A DNA stretch of 64,000 nucleotides from positions 1,109,543 through 1,173,542 of the forward strand of contig JH720297.1 of the NCBI GenBank assembly GCA_000231825.2. The letters are read 5' to 3'. The notes under the pieces were generated by a model, which worked only from the letters and a program-made list of their open reading frames with translations, was not told the DNA's origin and searched no databases. A program made the position numbers and the translations under genes. The first letter of the stretch is position 1. Every line of letters starts with the position of its first letter. This stretch comes from Tetrahymena elliotti 4EA (Eukaryota > Ciliophora > Oligohymenophorea > Hymenostomatida > Tetrahymenidae). This document shows positions 1-12,700 of the stretch, in pieces.

Positions 1-1
1 T

Positions 2-3000
2 TGTGTAGTTTGTTCTTCAAACTAAGTATATGATAGTATTAATTATAAATGTTTAAATTGTAATTCTAATTGTTTGACTTGCAAAGATAAAGATAGTTTG
101 AACACTTGTACAAGCTGCTAAACACCTTTAGTTTTGTCTAGTGGATCATGTATTAGCTAATGTCTAGATACATAGTAAATTTTTTAAGGAAAAATAATTT
201 CTAATAGATGTTTTATTCTAGGTATCTTGATTCAAATTCTGTATGCTAAAATTGTGATGCTAACTGTGTAACTTGTAAAACGCAGAGCACAAATTGTTTA
301 ACTTGCAAATAAACATTCACTTTAAAGGATAATAAATGTGTTTGTTTGAATTCTTATGACTCAGTATCAAATACCTGTAAAGATTGTACATCAAAATAAA
401 TTTTAGATCCTGATACCAAAAAATGTATAGATTGTAACCCAAGTTGTTTGACTTGCTAGGCTTAAGGCGTTTAGCCAAATATATGCACAAGCTGTTCTCC
501 TCCTATGATTTTGTATAACTCATAATGTCTTTCTTCTTGTCCACCAAAAATGTAAAATAATTTTTCTTAGAAATTTAAAGAGGTTTGAAGTTTGAATAAT
601 ATTTTTAACATAGAAATTAATTTAAAACAAAAAAACAATATTTTATTTTTCAGTATTTTTTTAAAAGAAATTATCATTCTCAAAACAATAGTTCATAAAA
701 ACCAAAAATATCTTAAAAAATATTTTTTATTCTCTTCGCAATTTTTTAGAATTAAAAATTTTATTTGTTTTTGAAAAAATAATTTAAAAAAATTTCAAAT
801 AACAAAAAGATCTTTTATTTTAATAAAGTTTTTTAAATAAAATTGTTAAAAGGTATTACGACTCTAATTTGAAAACATGTAAGTAATGTGATTCTAATTG
901 TCTGGAGTGCCAAGGAAGTAGTACTACATGTACTGCTTGTAATTCTCCTTTTGTAGCTTAAAATGGAGTTTGTGTATGTGCAAATGGGCAATATTTTAAA
1001 GATGGTAATTCTTTTAAAGAATTAAATGCTAATTTAAAATTAATTTTTTATTTACAGGAGTATGCTATTAAAATTGCCCACCTGGTACTTTTAAAAACAA
1101 TATCAAAATGACATGTGATAGCTGTTATTCTTCTTGTTTGAGTTGTAAAAATAGTAGCTAAGATTCTTGTACTTCTTGTTAAACAGGCTATGCTCTTAAT
1201 TCTCTTGGAGTTTGTATCTTAAGCTGTCCTTCAAACTAATATCCATATTAAAATTTAAGCTGCTTACCTTGTCCTTCTTCATGTGCATCTTGTTTAAATC
1301 CCTAAACCTGCACAAGTTGTGTAGCACCTATGCTATTTTACAATAATGGTTGTATTCCATCTTGCCCATAAGGGTTTGAAAATCATTATGGAAATTGTAT
1401 TCCTACAGGAAGCTGTGATAAAAGTTGTATTAAATGTGATTCAGACAGCAATTGTATAGAGTGCCCTACTGATAAATACATTCAAGGCAAAATATGTGTT
1501 TCTGATTGTGAAAGTGGATATTACAAATTAATTATAGCTGGAACTTGTAAACCTTGGTAAAAAATTACATAAAATAAGCAAAAAGAAAAAATTTAATTTA
1601 TAAAATTAAAATTCAGAATAAATTTAGATTAAACTAAAATTTTATTTTAAAAATATAGTTACAAAGGTTGTTAAAAATGCACAGGTTCAAATGAAGTTGA
1701 TTGTTCTGATTATAAACCTCCTAAAAAAGATAATAGTGCCTCTTATAAATGCCACAAATCATGTTAAGCATGTGTAGGACCAAGCTATGATTAGTGTACT
1801 TCATGTAGCTAAAATAGAAAATTAAATAAATATTATAGAAAGGAAATTGGTACATGTGTCTGTAACAGTGGTTACACTGACTATCTCTTAGGACCCTGTA
1901 CAGGTAAATTTTTTTGATTTGGAGGATATTTGGAAAAAATTTGTTTTTTATTAAAAAGCTTATGAAGAGCCTAGCTTAATAAAAACTTCTGCTATATCTT
2001 CAGTAGTTATAAATGCAGCTGTAGTATTTGTTTCTTCTTCCCCTACTGCTTTCCTCTTTTTAATTGATGCTTAGTAAACAATTAGCTATTTCAGATATTT
2101 GAATATGAATAAACCTTTAAATTTTGATTAATAAATAAAACCTCTTTATTATTCACATGTGATCCCTTTCTTACCAAATGTATCCAAAGACTGGTTACCT
2201 AGTTTTAGTGATAGTAGCTCAAATGGTTCTTAAAGTTAGGTTTCGAATGCAAGAAATTTATAAAATTAATCTTCTCAAACAAGTAGTAATTTATCACTTG
2301 ATGAAGGCAATAATAGAATAAGCGATAATCAAAAGGTAAAATTATTCTATAATTTTATTTGAATTATAAATTATTATTTCATTTATTCAAATTTAAAATA
2401 TCTTAATAAAATTAATATAGTATCCATTCTTTTTGATAAACGCTTTTATTATAATTATAATCCAAATTGTTTTCTGGGTGATATGCTGGGTGATGTAGCT
2501 GGTTGTTAGATACAAAGTAATTAAAATTTTTAAATCATTTTAAATTTATTTTTGATAGATATCTTATTGTTTTTATTTACAATTTAAATAAAAGATTCTT
2601 ACTCCTAAAGTTGAAAAGTTAATTAACATATTTAGATATAATGCTGTTCTAATTGTTATTTATATTACAATGAGTGAGCTTAGTTTATTGACTTTTTATC
2701 ACTTTACAGTTATGAGTTGGGAGACTAATTTAGAAATTGTTAGTTCTTTGATGTCTATAGTTAGCTTACTATATATTATAGGATTGATCATGTTGCTAAT
2801 TAATGTAACAATTAAATAGAGAGAATAGAATATTAATTAAGAAAAGTTTTATATTTTGTTTGGAATATTCAAAGAAAAACATAGTATAAATAAATATTTT
2901 CCTATTATTTTAGTTATGCGTAAAATAATTGCCAGTGCTATTTATGCTTTCGCTTATCCTTCTCATGAAGCTTAAGGAATCTTAATGATACTTTTATATT

Positions 3001-3800
3001 TACCTTATTGGGCATATATGATTAGCAGAAATCCTTTTGCTAGCACTTTTGCTAAAATTGCATCTGTTATCACAGAGTCTTTTATGCTCTTTTGTCATTT
3101 ATACTTTTTAACATTAAGTTTGAGTGATAATGCTAATGATATTATTGGTTCCACTGATCTTTTAATGATTTTAATTTTAGCCACATTAATTGCTTATTCT
3201 ATTTTAGGAGGCTTAGCATTTATAGTTTCAATTTACTTAAAAATTAAAAATTATAAATAAAGACGCTTTCAAATTGCAAAAATTTATCCCTAATAAATAA
3301 CATAGAATTCTTAAAGGGGAATAATAGAAAAGAAAAAATAAGATAACTAAAGTAAAATTAGTTATAAAGATGAAGATTAACTTTCTGATTTGTCTATTAC
3401 TCAACCAAATGTTACATAAACTCCTTTAAAAACTAATTAGGATTAAAGCAATTTTACCATGCTTAACAATTCACACAGCATATAGTAATAATCAGTGTAA
3501 GATATGAGTATATCATATAACAATAAGCTTATTAACACTTCCTAAAATTAATAATTCAACACAAGATAATTTGATATTATTGATGAATAATCTAATGATG
3601 ATGATGATTTAAGTAGTGCTTAAAGGTATTAAGCCCAACATGATGAAAAACCTAAATCCTATTCTTAGGATAATGATGAATAATTAGAGTTTTCATTTAG
3701 ATCAAAATTAGAAGGAATTAAAGAACAAGAAAACGAAGATGGGTCACTTTAGTTTTCAGATGCTGCAAGCTTAGCTTAAAGAAAAAAGTTTGTAAGCTGA
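2..3800 (+). CDS. Cys-rich (furin-like repeat) multi-pass membrane protein, 5' partial
   Basis: With TAA/TAG as Gln, eight exons join into one frame of 1038 codons (1037 residues and a TGA stop) that is open at the left window edge. GT..AG introns: 175-221, 552-852, 1005-1057, 1557-1658, 1904-1958, 2336-2420, 2517-2558; every junction keeps phase and the summed exon length is divisible by three. Residues 1 to about 465 are extracellular-type repeats with spaced CxxC and C-x2-3-C motifs (for example NCLTCK, CTSC, CASC), like growth-factor-receptor/furin repeats. Residues about 470-890 carry seven or eight hydrophobic segments, including a long Ile/Val/Trp stretch around residues 593-625. The tail is hydrophilic, Gln/Asn/Ser-rich and acidic, so probably cytoplasmic. 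Such proteins are abundant in Tetrahymena and mostly uncharacterised; a surface receptor or sensor role is inference. The start codon and any signal peptide lie outside the window. Confidence 0.88.
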
Positions 3801-5098
3801 GTCTTTTTAGACTGGAATTATACTCTTAATATTCTTATTATTAATAATTAAATATAAATAAAATCTATATATTAAATTTATTTTTTATTTTAAATCGCTA
3901 AAACATAAATTTTTAATTTATCTTCATTACAAAATCAACAAAAGAATAATCGGAAAAATAAATTATTTTTGATCTTGTAAATTAAAAATATAAAATTTCA
4001 TTTATTTATTATGTTTTGTTAAATTAATAAAATGAAAACCAATTTTTAGTTCTTGATCAATTAAATTTGGATTGATGAATTAAAGATATTTAAGTCTAAT
4101 TGAATTTTTATTAATAAACTATGAATGAATTAAAAACAATTTTTTGAAGTTAAATCGAATTTAAAAATTAATTTGAACCTAACCACTAACTAAAATTAAT
4201 ATATCCATAAAAGTGAGAAAAATAAGATATCAGAGCAAATATGGAAGGATTTTATTCTTAAATTTAATTATTATCTGGAATAGTTAGAAAAAATAAAATA
4301 GATGCAAAACATTTTATGTTTAGCTAGTAACAATTCTTAACAGAAAACTTTTTAATTTAGTTTTTTATTTATTAATAAAAACTATTAAAATAGTATATAA
4401 AATAACAAAATAACACTAAAAAAGAAATTAATGAACAGTAAATCAAGTTTTAACCGAAAGTAAATCTATCTAACCTTATAAATTCTTATATATTACATTA
4501 AAATTTTCTTGTTATTTGTAAGGTAAAACTCAACTGATAACGTAATACACTAATTAGAACATTTTTTAAATTAACAAAAGAATAGTGTTATTTTTATACA
4601 TTTTCTAATTGAAACATCAAGATCATAATTTCACTAAATTTCCAAAAGCTTATTCCTTAAATTTAAATCAAATTTTTATACATAAAAGAAGGATGAGTGA
4701 TTAGTTAATTTTCTTTAACAAATATATGAATGAGATTACTTGAATTATTCTTAATGCTTAAATTGGATAGGAAATCAATTTCATATTTTCCATAGAAATT
4801 TTTAGTTTTTAAAAAATATTTTCAATCTATTTAAGCAAATCATTCTTATTTTAGAGAAATTTAATTCAAACGGAATAATTATATTTAAAATTTATAAAAA
4901 ATAAACTTACATACCAGTAAAAATTTATCAGAAAATTAATATTCAATAATATACATTTGAGATGTTTGGCTGATTGCAATATTGAAAGCCTTGTTTATTA
5001 TTCATCTGTTAGAAAACAATAAATAATTTATTTTTCATTTAAATTTTTTGATAAGTCAATTAATTACTGAAGGATTTTAAAAAAGTATAACACAAATA
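3801..5098. other. Intergenic, no gene seen
   Basis: Very AT-rich DNA between the Cys-rich membrane protein and the first member of the repeated family. No frame with convincing protein composition was seen on either strand. It must hold the terminator region of the left gene and the promoter of the gene at 5099, but no specific signal could be recognised. Confidence 0.5.
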
Positions 5099-5725
5099 AT
5101 GGATCAATAAAAAGTAAATAGTTTTTTAACTTGCGAAATAATAAAAATAAAAGATGGTTGCAACAATAGTACTCAAACATAAAAAGAAAATAATAATAAA
5201 TATTTTATGAAAAATAATAATTAATAGTAGAAAATGAAAAAAAAGGAAATGAAATAAGAAAATAAAATCTAAGAAATGATTGATTAAGATATCAATAGCA
5301 AAATATTTAGTCAAAATTTTGATGATGAAAAAACAGGGAACTCTTACATACTTAAAACAAATAACCTCATCAAAAATATTCTCAAGTAGTTTTACAAGTT
5401 TCTAACTAATAAATAGAATACTTAACTAGTTTCTGAGTTTGTAATTGAAAAACCTGCTCCATATTCTGTTAAACTTATCAAGAAATACTTTGAAAGAGTT
5501 AATTATAATAATTTTTCACTTATAAAAATAATAAAGCATCCTAATTATGGAAAGGGCTTTGAATATTTCTTAACATTTGAAGCGATTAGTGATTTGTTTA
5601 AAAGTAAAGTGAAGAATATACAGGAACATATAGACTATATTCTATATCTTAAAGAATGTTGCGCTGATCATGAACAGATTAATGAAATAAACTTTTATAA
5701 AAAAAGTAAATGTCTATAAAACTGA
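5099..5725 (+). CDS. YGKGFEYFLTF-family protein, member 1
   Basis: A single-exon frame of 208 residues in the ciliate code, ATG at 5099, TGA at 5723. Residues 1 to about 85 are variable and rich in Gln, Asn and Lys. From about residue 88 starts the family's conserved domain: TNNLIKNILKQFYKFLT, then VSEFVIEKPAPYS, KLIKKYFERVNYNN, SLIKIIKHPNYGKGFEYFLT, and a C-terminal block with LKECC and INEINFYKK. No signal peptide or membrane segment is visible, so a soluble protein is likely. I do not recognise the family. That it is coding is supported by paralogues at 9151, 14603 and 20763 that keep the protein while differing at third codon positions (CCT/CCA, GCT/GCA, AAA/AAG). The function is unknown. 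Confidence 0.85.
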
Positions 5726-7059
5726 ACAAAAATTCTTTATTCTTTATACCTTATGATGATTCAAGAAATATTCAGAATAAAAGATTAAATGATTTTATAT
5801 ATGTATAAATTTACTTCTTTGACAGCAATAAAACTTTATAAGTTGTTAAATTATAATTTTATAATAATACTGTGCAGCATCTCTGATGATGAAATTAAAA
5901 TAAGAGGAATTGAAATATAAATTTGATCACTTAAATGTTGATTAAAAACACCCAAACATTTTTACTTTTTCTAAATATTAATTAAATCAAGCAAAAATAC
6001 AATTTTTATTGCTTCTCAAAAATGAATTATTATTATTTTTAGATGATCTACAAGATAAAATAGTCTTCTATCTATTAACCTTAACTTGTACTATTTTATA
6101 TATTAATCAACGTCAAGTAGATTGTCCAATTATTTTATCTGATGTATTTTTTTTTTAATTAAATGATTTCATGTGACCAAAAGGCTATTCCCAGATTACA
6201 AACCATGAGTAGAATGAGTTAACTTTGTAAGCTAATTTTCTATTTAATCTAAAAGCATCTATTTTGAATATTTAAATTTCTTTGTCTATTATTATATTTT
6301 ATCCAAAAACAAAATAAAATATTAAACTAATAAAAATAATTTTGTTTATGGGCTAATGTTCAGAAGAAATATTATTACAAGTATTTCTATCATCTAAAAT
6401 AAAAATAATATTCATATGACAGAAGAACTGTATTTTCTAAATAAAATAGCTAAATTCAAAACAGTTACTGTATTAAGTTTAAAATAGAATTTCATTTCAA
6501 AAACTCATTAATTGTTAACTTTTTTTTTAATTGATCAAAATTATTATTATAAAATCAAAAGATAAAATAAGACAATAAAGCAGCTAATTTTCATCAAGAA
6601 TTTTTATATTTTTACAAAATAATAATTATTTTTTTTAATTTCTAATTTCACTTACAAAAACTAATAAAGTTTTTCTAAATTTTATTTTAATAATTTTGAT
6701 GATAAAATTGATAATTGCTTAAATCATAAAATAAAATATCAACATTATTCTAAAAATTATAAGTAAAATTAACAGTGCAAGTAATATCAGATAATTAGTC
6801 AAAATATAGGCTTTTTTCAATTTTTTTTAATTTAGTGAGCTAAAGTATTTCATCTATTTTTAACATTTATCATATAAATATTCATGCTATGATATACTTA
6901 TAAATAAAAAGTTGCCTTAAGATTCCTTCTAAAGCAGAGGTTTGTTTTCAGATTAACTTAATTTTTAAAAATCTAAACCACGTAAAAAGAAGCAGAAATG
7001 TTATGAGAAAATTGAATTCAAATTTAATCAAACCTAATTATTTAAACGTATTTCGATTC

Positions 7060-7210
7060 TAAGATTTTATATAAAATTTGTTACATCTATTCTTAGCTAT
7101 TATTGAAATGTTACAATTTACATTATGTTGAATCAAAATTCAGTAAATTAATTATCATAAAAACTTCAAACATTAATTTTAGAAGGAGATTTTTGAGTAA
7201 TGATTAATTA
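7060..7210. repeat. Dispersed flank repeat, copy 1
   Basis: About 150 bp containing GTTACATCT, TATTGAAATGTTACAATTTAC and, further on, AGAAGGAGATTTTTGAGTAA. A similar stretch occurs at about 11850-11990, and shorter relatives containing AAAATGTTACATCTC lie near 22050 and 25070. All are downstream of family genes, so this is a shared 3' flank carried along during duplication. No coding content was seen. Confidence 0.6.
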
Positions 7211-7252
7211 TAAGATACAATATTGACCTAAATTTATTTTTCATTATTTACT

Positions 7253-7393
7253 ATATATAGTAATATGCGGCTTCTGGCTCAGACCCTAAAAATTATTTAA
7301 TCGAGGGGTATATTTAAATCCAAAAGTTTTGGATTTACCCCTCGATTAAATAATTTTTACGGTCTGAGCCAGAAGCCGCATATTACTATATAT
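7253..7393. mobile_element. 141-bp near-perfect palindromic element (MITE-like)
   Basis: Two arms of about 60 bases are inverted copies of each other. Arm one starts ATATATAGTAATATGCGG and runs through GGCTTCTGGCTCAGACC to CGAGGGGTA; arm two is its reverse complement with one substitution (CCCTAA against GTAAAA in the matching orientation). The centre is a second palindrome, AAATCCAAAA-G-TTTTGGATTT, reached after about six unpaired bases in the left arm. The arms contain GC-rich blocks that stand out from surroundings near 80 percent AT. The structure and the TA-rich ends suit a non-autonomous TIR transposon with a TA target site (Tc1/mariner type), but no transposase is present. A structured-RNA source is an alternative. 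Confidence 0.6.
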
Positions 7394-9150
7394 TTTACTG
7401 TTAAAGAAGTAACATAATCTTAACCAAAAACCTAAATTTTCTAATATAAAATAATTAATTTTTTTAAGATTTAAATGTTCACATTTATGCGCTTCAGATA
7501 AAGGACAATTATTTTTTAAATCTGAAATCAATATTTTTTTATCTTAATTTATCACTAAAATAACTAAACAAAACAAATAGAAGGTAGGTTTATTTATCTC
7601 TTTAAAAATATTTTGGAAATACATTTTGCATTTTAAAATTACATTTTACAATTTTTTTCAAAGAAAATATCTTGATTGAGAGAAATTATTTTAATTTAAA
7701 TAACTCGGTTTTGAAAGAAAAGTTTCTTAGTTTACCAAAAGGATTTCGATTTTTTGCTTTTATTTGTTTTGTATCTTAGTGTTAAGTAAAAATTCAAACA
7801 TATTGATGAACATAGAGAGGAATCCATATTAATATTTAATTTCAAATGTTTGATTCAAAAAGCAATATCATAATTAAAAAAAGGAAAAGTTATAATACAA
7901 TAATTGGATTTGTAATTATAATTGTTTATGAAATAGTAATTAATTAATCCATTGTCAAATTAGAAGTGTATTTCTAATTAAATTTCCAATTTTTAATTAA
8001 CATTTTATAAACTAATCATTAATATTTAGCAATTTTAACCCTAAAAAATGTAATAATCACTCATAAAAATTTGGACTAATGCAATAAAAATAATTTTTTT
8101 TTGAACATTTTAACTATAAAATAATTTTGCTTTTTTCGAATTAATAAAAACTAATCAAAAAATTTATGTTTAAATTCTATTTCAAAAAACAAATCATTTA
8201 AAATCATAAAAGGACAAAATGAATAATAAACTAGCCCACTTTTCTTTATAATAATAATAAATTAAGCTGATTTATTTAGTTAATTTTTAGAATGAAGCAG
8301 TAAATAAAATATAATCGGTTCAAAATTTTATAATTTTAGTTATTACATAAAAAGTTGAATTTTTTAGAATTTAAATAATCATATTAAGATAGATGTAATG
8401 AGTGAGAAACCAATTACAGAAAAATATTTTGCTAATATTTAAATAAAACAAAAGATTGTGTTTAAAAATATTATTTTTTTAATATAAATTTAAATTTAAG
8501 TTTTAATACATGAATTTTGTTAATTAACTTGTAAGTGATTGATACAAAAGTGCACGTTATTTACAAAGTATAAGTGCTTATAATTTCTATTTGGTTACAT
8601 TAAATGCAAAAATAGATTACTCTGAAAGCGTTGTTATTATCTATGATTTACTTATTAACCTATAAACTAAAAGCTCTAATGATTTATTATTTATTAATTA
8701 CAATAAAAAAGATATTCAGATAAAAGGTGGTCAAGGTGGTAGGACCTTTTAATTTATTTTTTATTGATTTTCGTTTAATTAAAAAATTATTTATTTTTAA
8801 ACTTTTATCAGAATTTAAAAATAGATCGAGCTCATGCTCCTTAGTCTATTAAAAAGAAAAACTTTGTTTTCTTTCTATTTAATTAAATATTATTTCTAAA
8901 ATAGCTAAAACTAGTAAGGGAATTTATTGTAGTTGACATAATGTTTTTAGTGCTAATATTATTTAATTAATATTTTCTAATTAATTAATTATCTCAAAAA
9001 ATTTGTGATTATTTACTTACAAATTATCCATGATTTCAAGTAGCGTACTTTAATGATAGAAGAAGTAAATAAATAATATATTATTGAATTTTTAAAATAA
9101 ACATTAATATTAACTGCTGAAATATAATTGAGTAAAAGGTGAAACAAAAA

Positions 9151-9786
9151 ATGAATCAAAACTAAATACATGAAACCAAATTTTTTGTTTAAGCGTTCTG
9201 TCATGCTAATAATTATATCTCTTTTAAGTAGGATGCAAATTATGATTTCTCATATCATGAAAGTTAAGATTAATATGAGAATTCTGAAGGAGACTCAGTA
9301 AAATATGAAGTAAAAAATTAAAAAAATTTTGAAGACAAAGAGATGAAAAATGAAATACTTACAAAGCAAATAAAGAATAATGAAGATTTTGGTCAAGGTA
9401 GCTAGTATTTTTTTAAAAATAATAATCTAATAAAAAATATACTCAAGCATTTTTACAAATTCTTAACAAATAAAGAAAATTCATAAACTGTATCTGAATT
9501 TATAATTGAAAAACCAGCACCTTATTCAGTTAAGCTTATCAAGAAGTACTTTGAAAGAGTCCATTACAACAACTATTCACTTGTTAAAATAATAAAACAT
9601 TAAAATTATGGTAAGGGTTTTGAATACTTCTTAACTTTTGAAGCTGTTAGCGAGTTATATTAGAGCAAGGTCAAGAATATATAGGAGCATATTGATTGTA
9701 TTTAATACCTTAAAGAGTGTTGTGTTAATCAAGAGCAAATTAATGAAATTAATTTTTATAAAAAAGCAAAACCTCTCTAACTTTGA
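9151..9786 (+). CDS. YGKGFEYFLTF-family protein, member 2
   Basis: An intronless frame of 211 residues, ATG at 9151, TGA at 9784. The N-terminal 95 residues are acidic and Asn/Lys-rich and share only their general character with member 1; the start MNQN resembles that of member 3 (14603). The conserved domain follows: NNLIKNILKHFYKFLT, SEFIIEKPAPYSVKLIKKYF, SLVKIIKHQNYGKGFEYFLT, LKECCVNQEQINEINFYKK. Members 1, 2, 3 and 5 form the subfamily with the EKPAPYSVKLIKKYFERV signature. About half of the Gln codons are TAA/TAG. No catalytic motif, zinc-binding pattern or membrane segment is evident. Function unknown. Confidence 0.85.
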
Positions 9787-12700
9787 TGTATTAGCAAAAT
9801 AATTTAATCTATTATAATATTAGACTAATGAATATTCTTATATTATCTTTAAAATTATTGATTTCATGTATTTCAAAACTATATATTTGTAAATGGACTC
9901 TAACATTTGAAAAAATAACCAATTATAAGTTTAAATATTACATACAATTTTTATCACAATAATTTAATCTCTTTGAAATATAATTATCAAACATATATCA
10001 ATTTGTACAAGAAAGATAGTCTTACAAGAAATATATAATATTGTTAAAAAATCAAAGAGAGATAAAAACACAATCAAATTTTGGATGCATACAGTTTTAA
10101 CAAAGAGATTAGAAAAATTAACTACACTTTTTACAAAAAAAGGAATCTAAATTGATAAATCCCCTACTAATATTTAAGAAATTATGAATTGTTACTTATT
10201 AACATAAATAAATTTCTTCTTGTTATACTCTATATTGCTTTTTGTTAATTATTTATTAATTGACAGACCGCTGGTGATGGTGTTTACACTCTAAAGTGTA
10301 ATCTAACTTTTTAAAAAAATTGAAATTGAAATTCTGTCCAATTCTTAAGAGTACCAAAAAATTTTATCAAAATAAAGTAATCTAAAAGAAAAGATTGTTT
10401 TTTGGATTTTTTAAAACTTAATTAAAACTAGCTATTACACTATGAAATCTTTTTTTGAAAAAAAACTCTTTAAATAATTATTGAAATCCTCAAGCTTTTA
10501 AAAAATATCTTTAAATAAATAGTTAAAATTATTTTTAAGAATTTAAATAATTATTTCATTTAAAAAAAATATAAAATATCATTATTAATATTGCATAAAT
10601 CAAAATTTAAATTTGATTAATTCATTAATTTACAGTAAATTAAAAATGTTATGATAATCTTTATTAAGTTTTGATTAAACTCTTAACCCATCAAGTAGTT
10701 TCTGAATATTATGTAGTTTGATTTTAATGTTTAAATTAGATTATGTTTGCTATTAGATTTATTCTATTCAAAATAAATAAACAAAGGATGTTAAACTAAG
10801 TAATGCAAATGTCTTTTTATATAAATTATGTTTTATATGGATTAGGAGGATATATTTATGAGTACTAATTTTTGAATTTTCTTAATGATTTTGGAAAAAT
10901 TGCTACAAATTTTTGTCTATCTTAAACAAAGTATTTTTTGAAGATTTGAATTCTATTTTTTTTATTGATCAGTAATATACAAAATAAAAATAATAGAGCT
11001 TCTAGGTGATTATGAAAATAAGAAAGTTTGTTTTATTGAAAAGTGTTCTTTTTATTTCATTTAGTGTTTCCTCCTAATTAATTAGATTTAAATAGAAGAG
11101 TTTGTTTAATTTTTCGAGAAAGTAAAGTTGATTTTCTGTCTAGAATCAATCGATCCAGGTAGATTTTATTTTTTATTATTTAAACTCAAAAATTCTTAAT
11201 TAACTTCTATTTAATATTAATAATAATTATAATAGCGTTTGTTCTATTTTTAAAATAAATGTCATAAGCACACACAACTCAACTTAAACATAGAAATTTA
11301 AATAAATCTAAAGTAAATTTAGGAAAATATTTGTTCATTTCATTATGGATATTCTAAATAATACTTATTTTTTGAAATACTACTTTTATTTAAGAAATGT
11401 CTAAAAAATAAAATTTGAATTGCATCTTCTTACTGAAATGATTGCTATTAAAATTCAAAGATTTTGTTTACAATAATGATATCCAATTTTTTACAATCAA
11501 AGCAGAAAGTTACAATGAAAAACATTTTAGTTTAGTAGCTTTTAACTCAAATAAATAAATAATACAGGTTTTCATTTTTCATTTTGAAGATTTTTGATAG
11601 ATTAAAATAATTAAATCTAGAAATATTTGTATGAAAGAATTTATTCTTAAAAGGGAAAAAAAATGGACCAAGCTTTTTTTAGAATTTCTTTATCCTATGT
11701 ATTCATTATTTTGTAGTATTTTAGTTTGTATTTAAATTTTACTTTTGTATGCATGAATATTTTTGTAAAAATAAAAATGATCTGAGTAGAGTTGATAAAA
11801 ATTTAATTAATCCAATCAAAAAAAAACATTAATTAGGTTAATTAGATTATTAAAAACTTTGTTACATCTTTTCTTCTTAGTTATTGAAATGTTACAATTT
11901 ACAACTTTATCTAATTACATAACAATCAATCAATCCATAAAAAAATCCAACTATAATTTCAGAAAGAACTTTCTGGGTAATTATTGATTTTCAGAATTTA
12001 AATTTTCTCAAAGTTTTTATTTCCCTTTTTTCTATTACACAGGAAGCTTTTTTAAATAACATTTTTATTTCTTCATTTAAACAATTAATTTTTTAAAAAA
12101 ACTTATGGGGTTTAAATAAGATATAATGAAGATGAAAAATATTTTACTTTAAGTGTTCGAAGCTTCAAAAAAAACTTTGATTAAAATTTTTTTCGTTAAA
12201 AATACAAATTTTGACAATTTTTTCATTATAAATTATTTATCTCCGATTATTTTAATTTTTAGGTTTTTCCTTAGAAAATTTCGAAAGAGTTAGATAGTTA
12301 GTTAACTAACAAAAAATTATTTTTACTCCAAAAAAATAGTTAAGTTGCTATTAAAAAAGATTGATTAATTTTCATTAAAGAAAAGTATCCTTTAGCATCC
12401 ATTATGTTATTTACAGTGGCTTAAATCGACCAATTTAATCAATTATCTATAACAGGTTATTCAATTTACAACTCAGCTGATAATGATATTAAAAAATATT
12501 AAGAATTTTAGAGAGAAAAAGGTAAGCAAGCATATTTTAAATATTTATTCAATGCAAATAGAGTATTTATTTATTTAGAACTAAACAAAAATTTTTCTAA
12601 AAAGAAAAAAGGGATTGAATTTTCAAACAAAGTATTTTGTATAATTTATAGTTTAAATTTGCTTTCTTTTTGGATATTTCTAAAGGGACTTCATCATAAA

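Larger units (their letters stand above)
5726..9150. other. Intergenic between family members 1 and 2
   Basis: AT-rich, no supported gene. It contains the palindromic element at 7253-7393 and, around 7060-7210, a block containing GTTACATCT and TTGAAATGTTACAATTTAC that recurs at about 11850-11990. The last kilobase (about 8570-9150) resembles the DNA upstream of member 3 (about 13960-14600), so it duplicated together with the gene. Confidence 0.5.

Noticed and set aside
592..774. Small frame at 592-774
   Set aside because: It lies wholly inside the 301-bp second intron of the left membrane protein gene; it is AT-rich with Lys/Ile/Phe composition.
8543..8767. A 74-codon open frame (ciliate code) with fair composition upstream of member 2
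   Set aside because: No ATG near its start, and the related DNA upstream of member 3 (about 13960-14140) does not keep the frame, so conservation is not protein-like.
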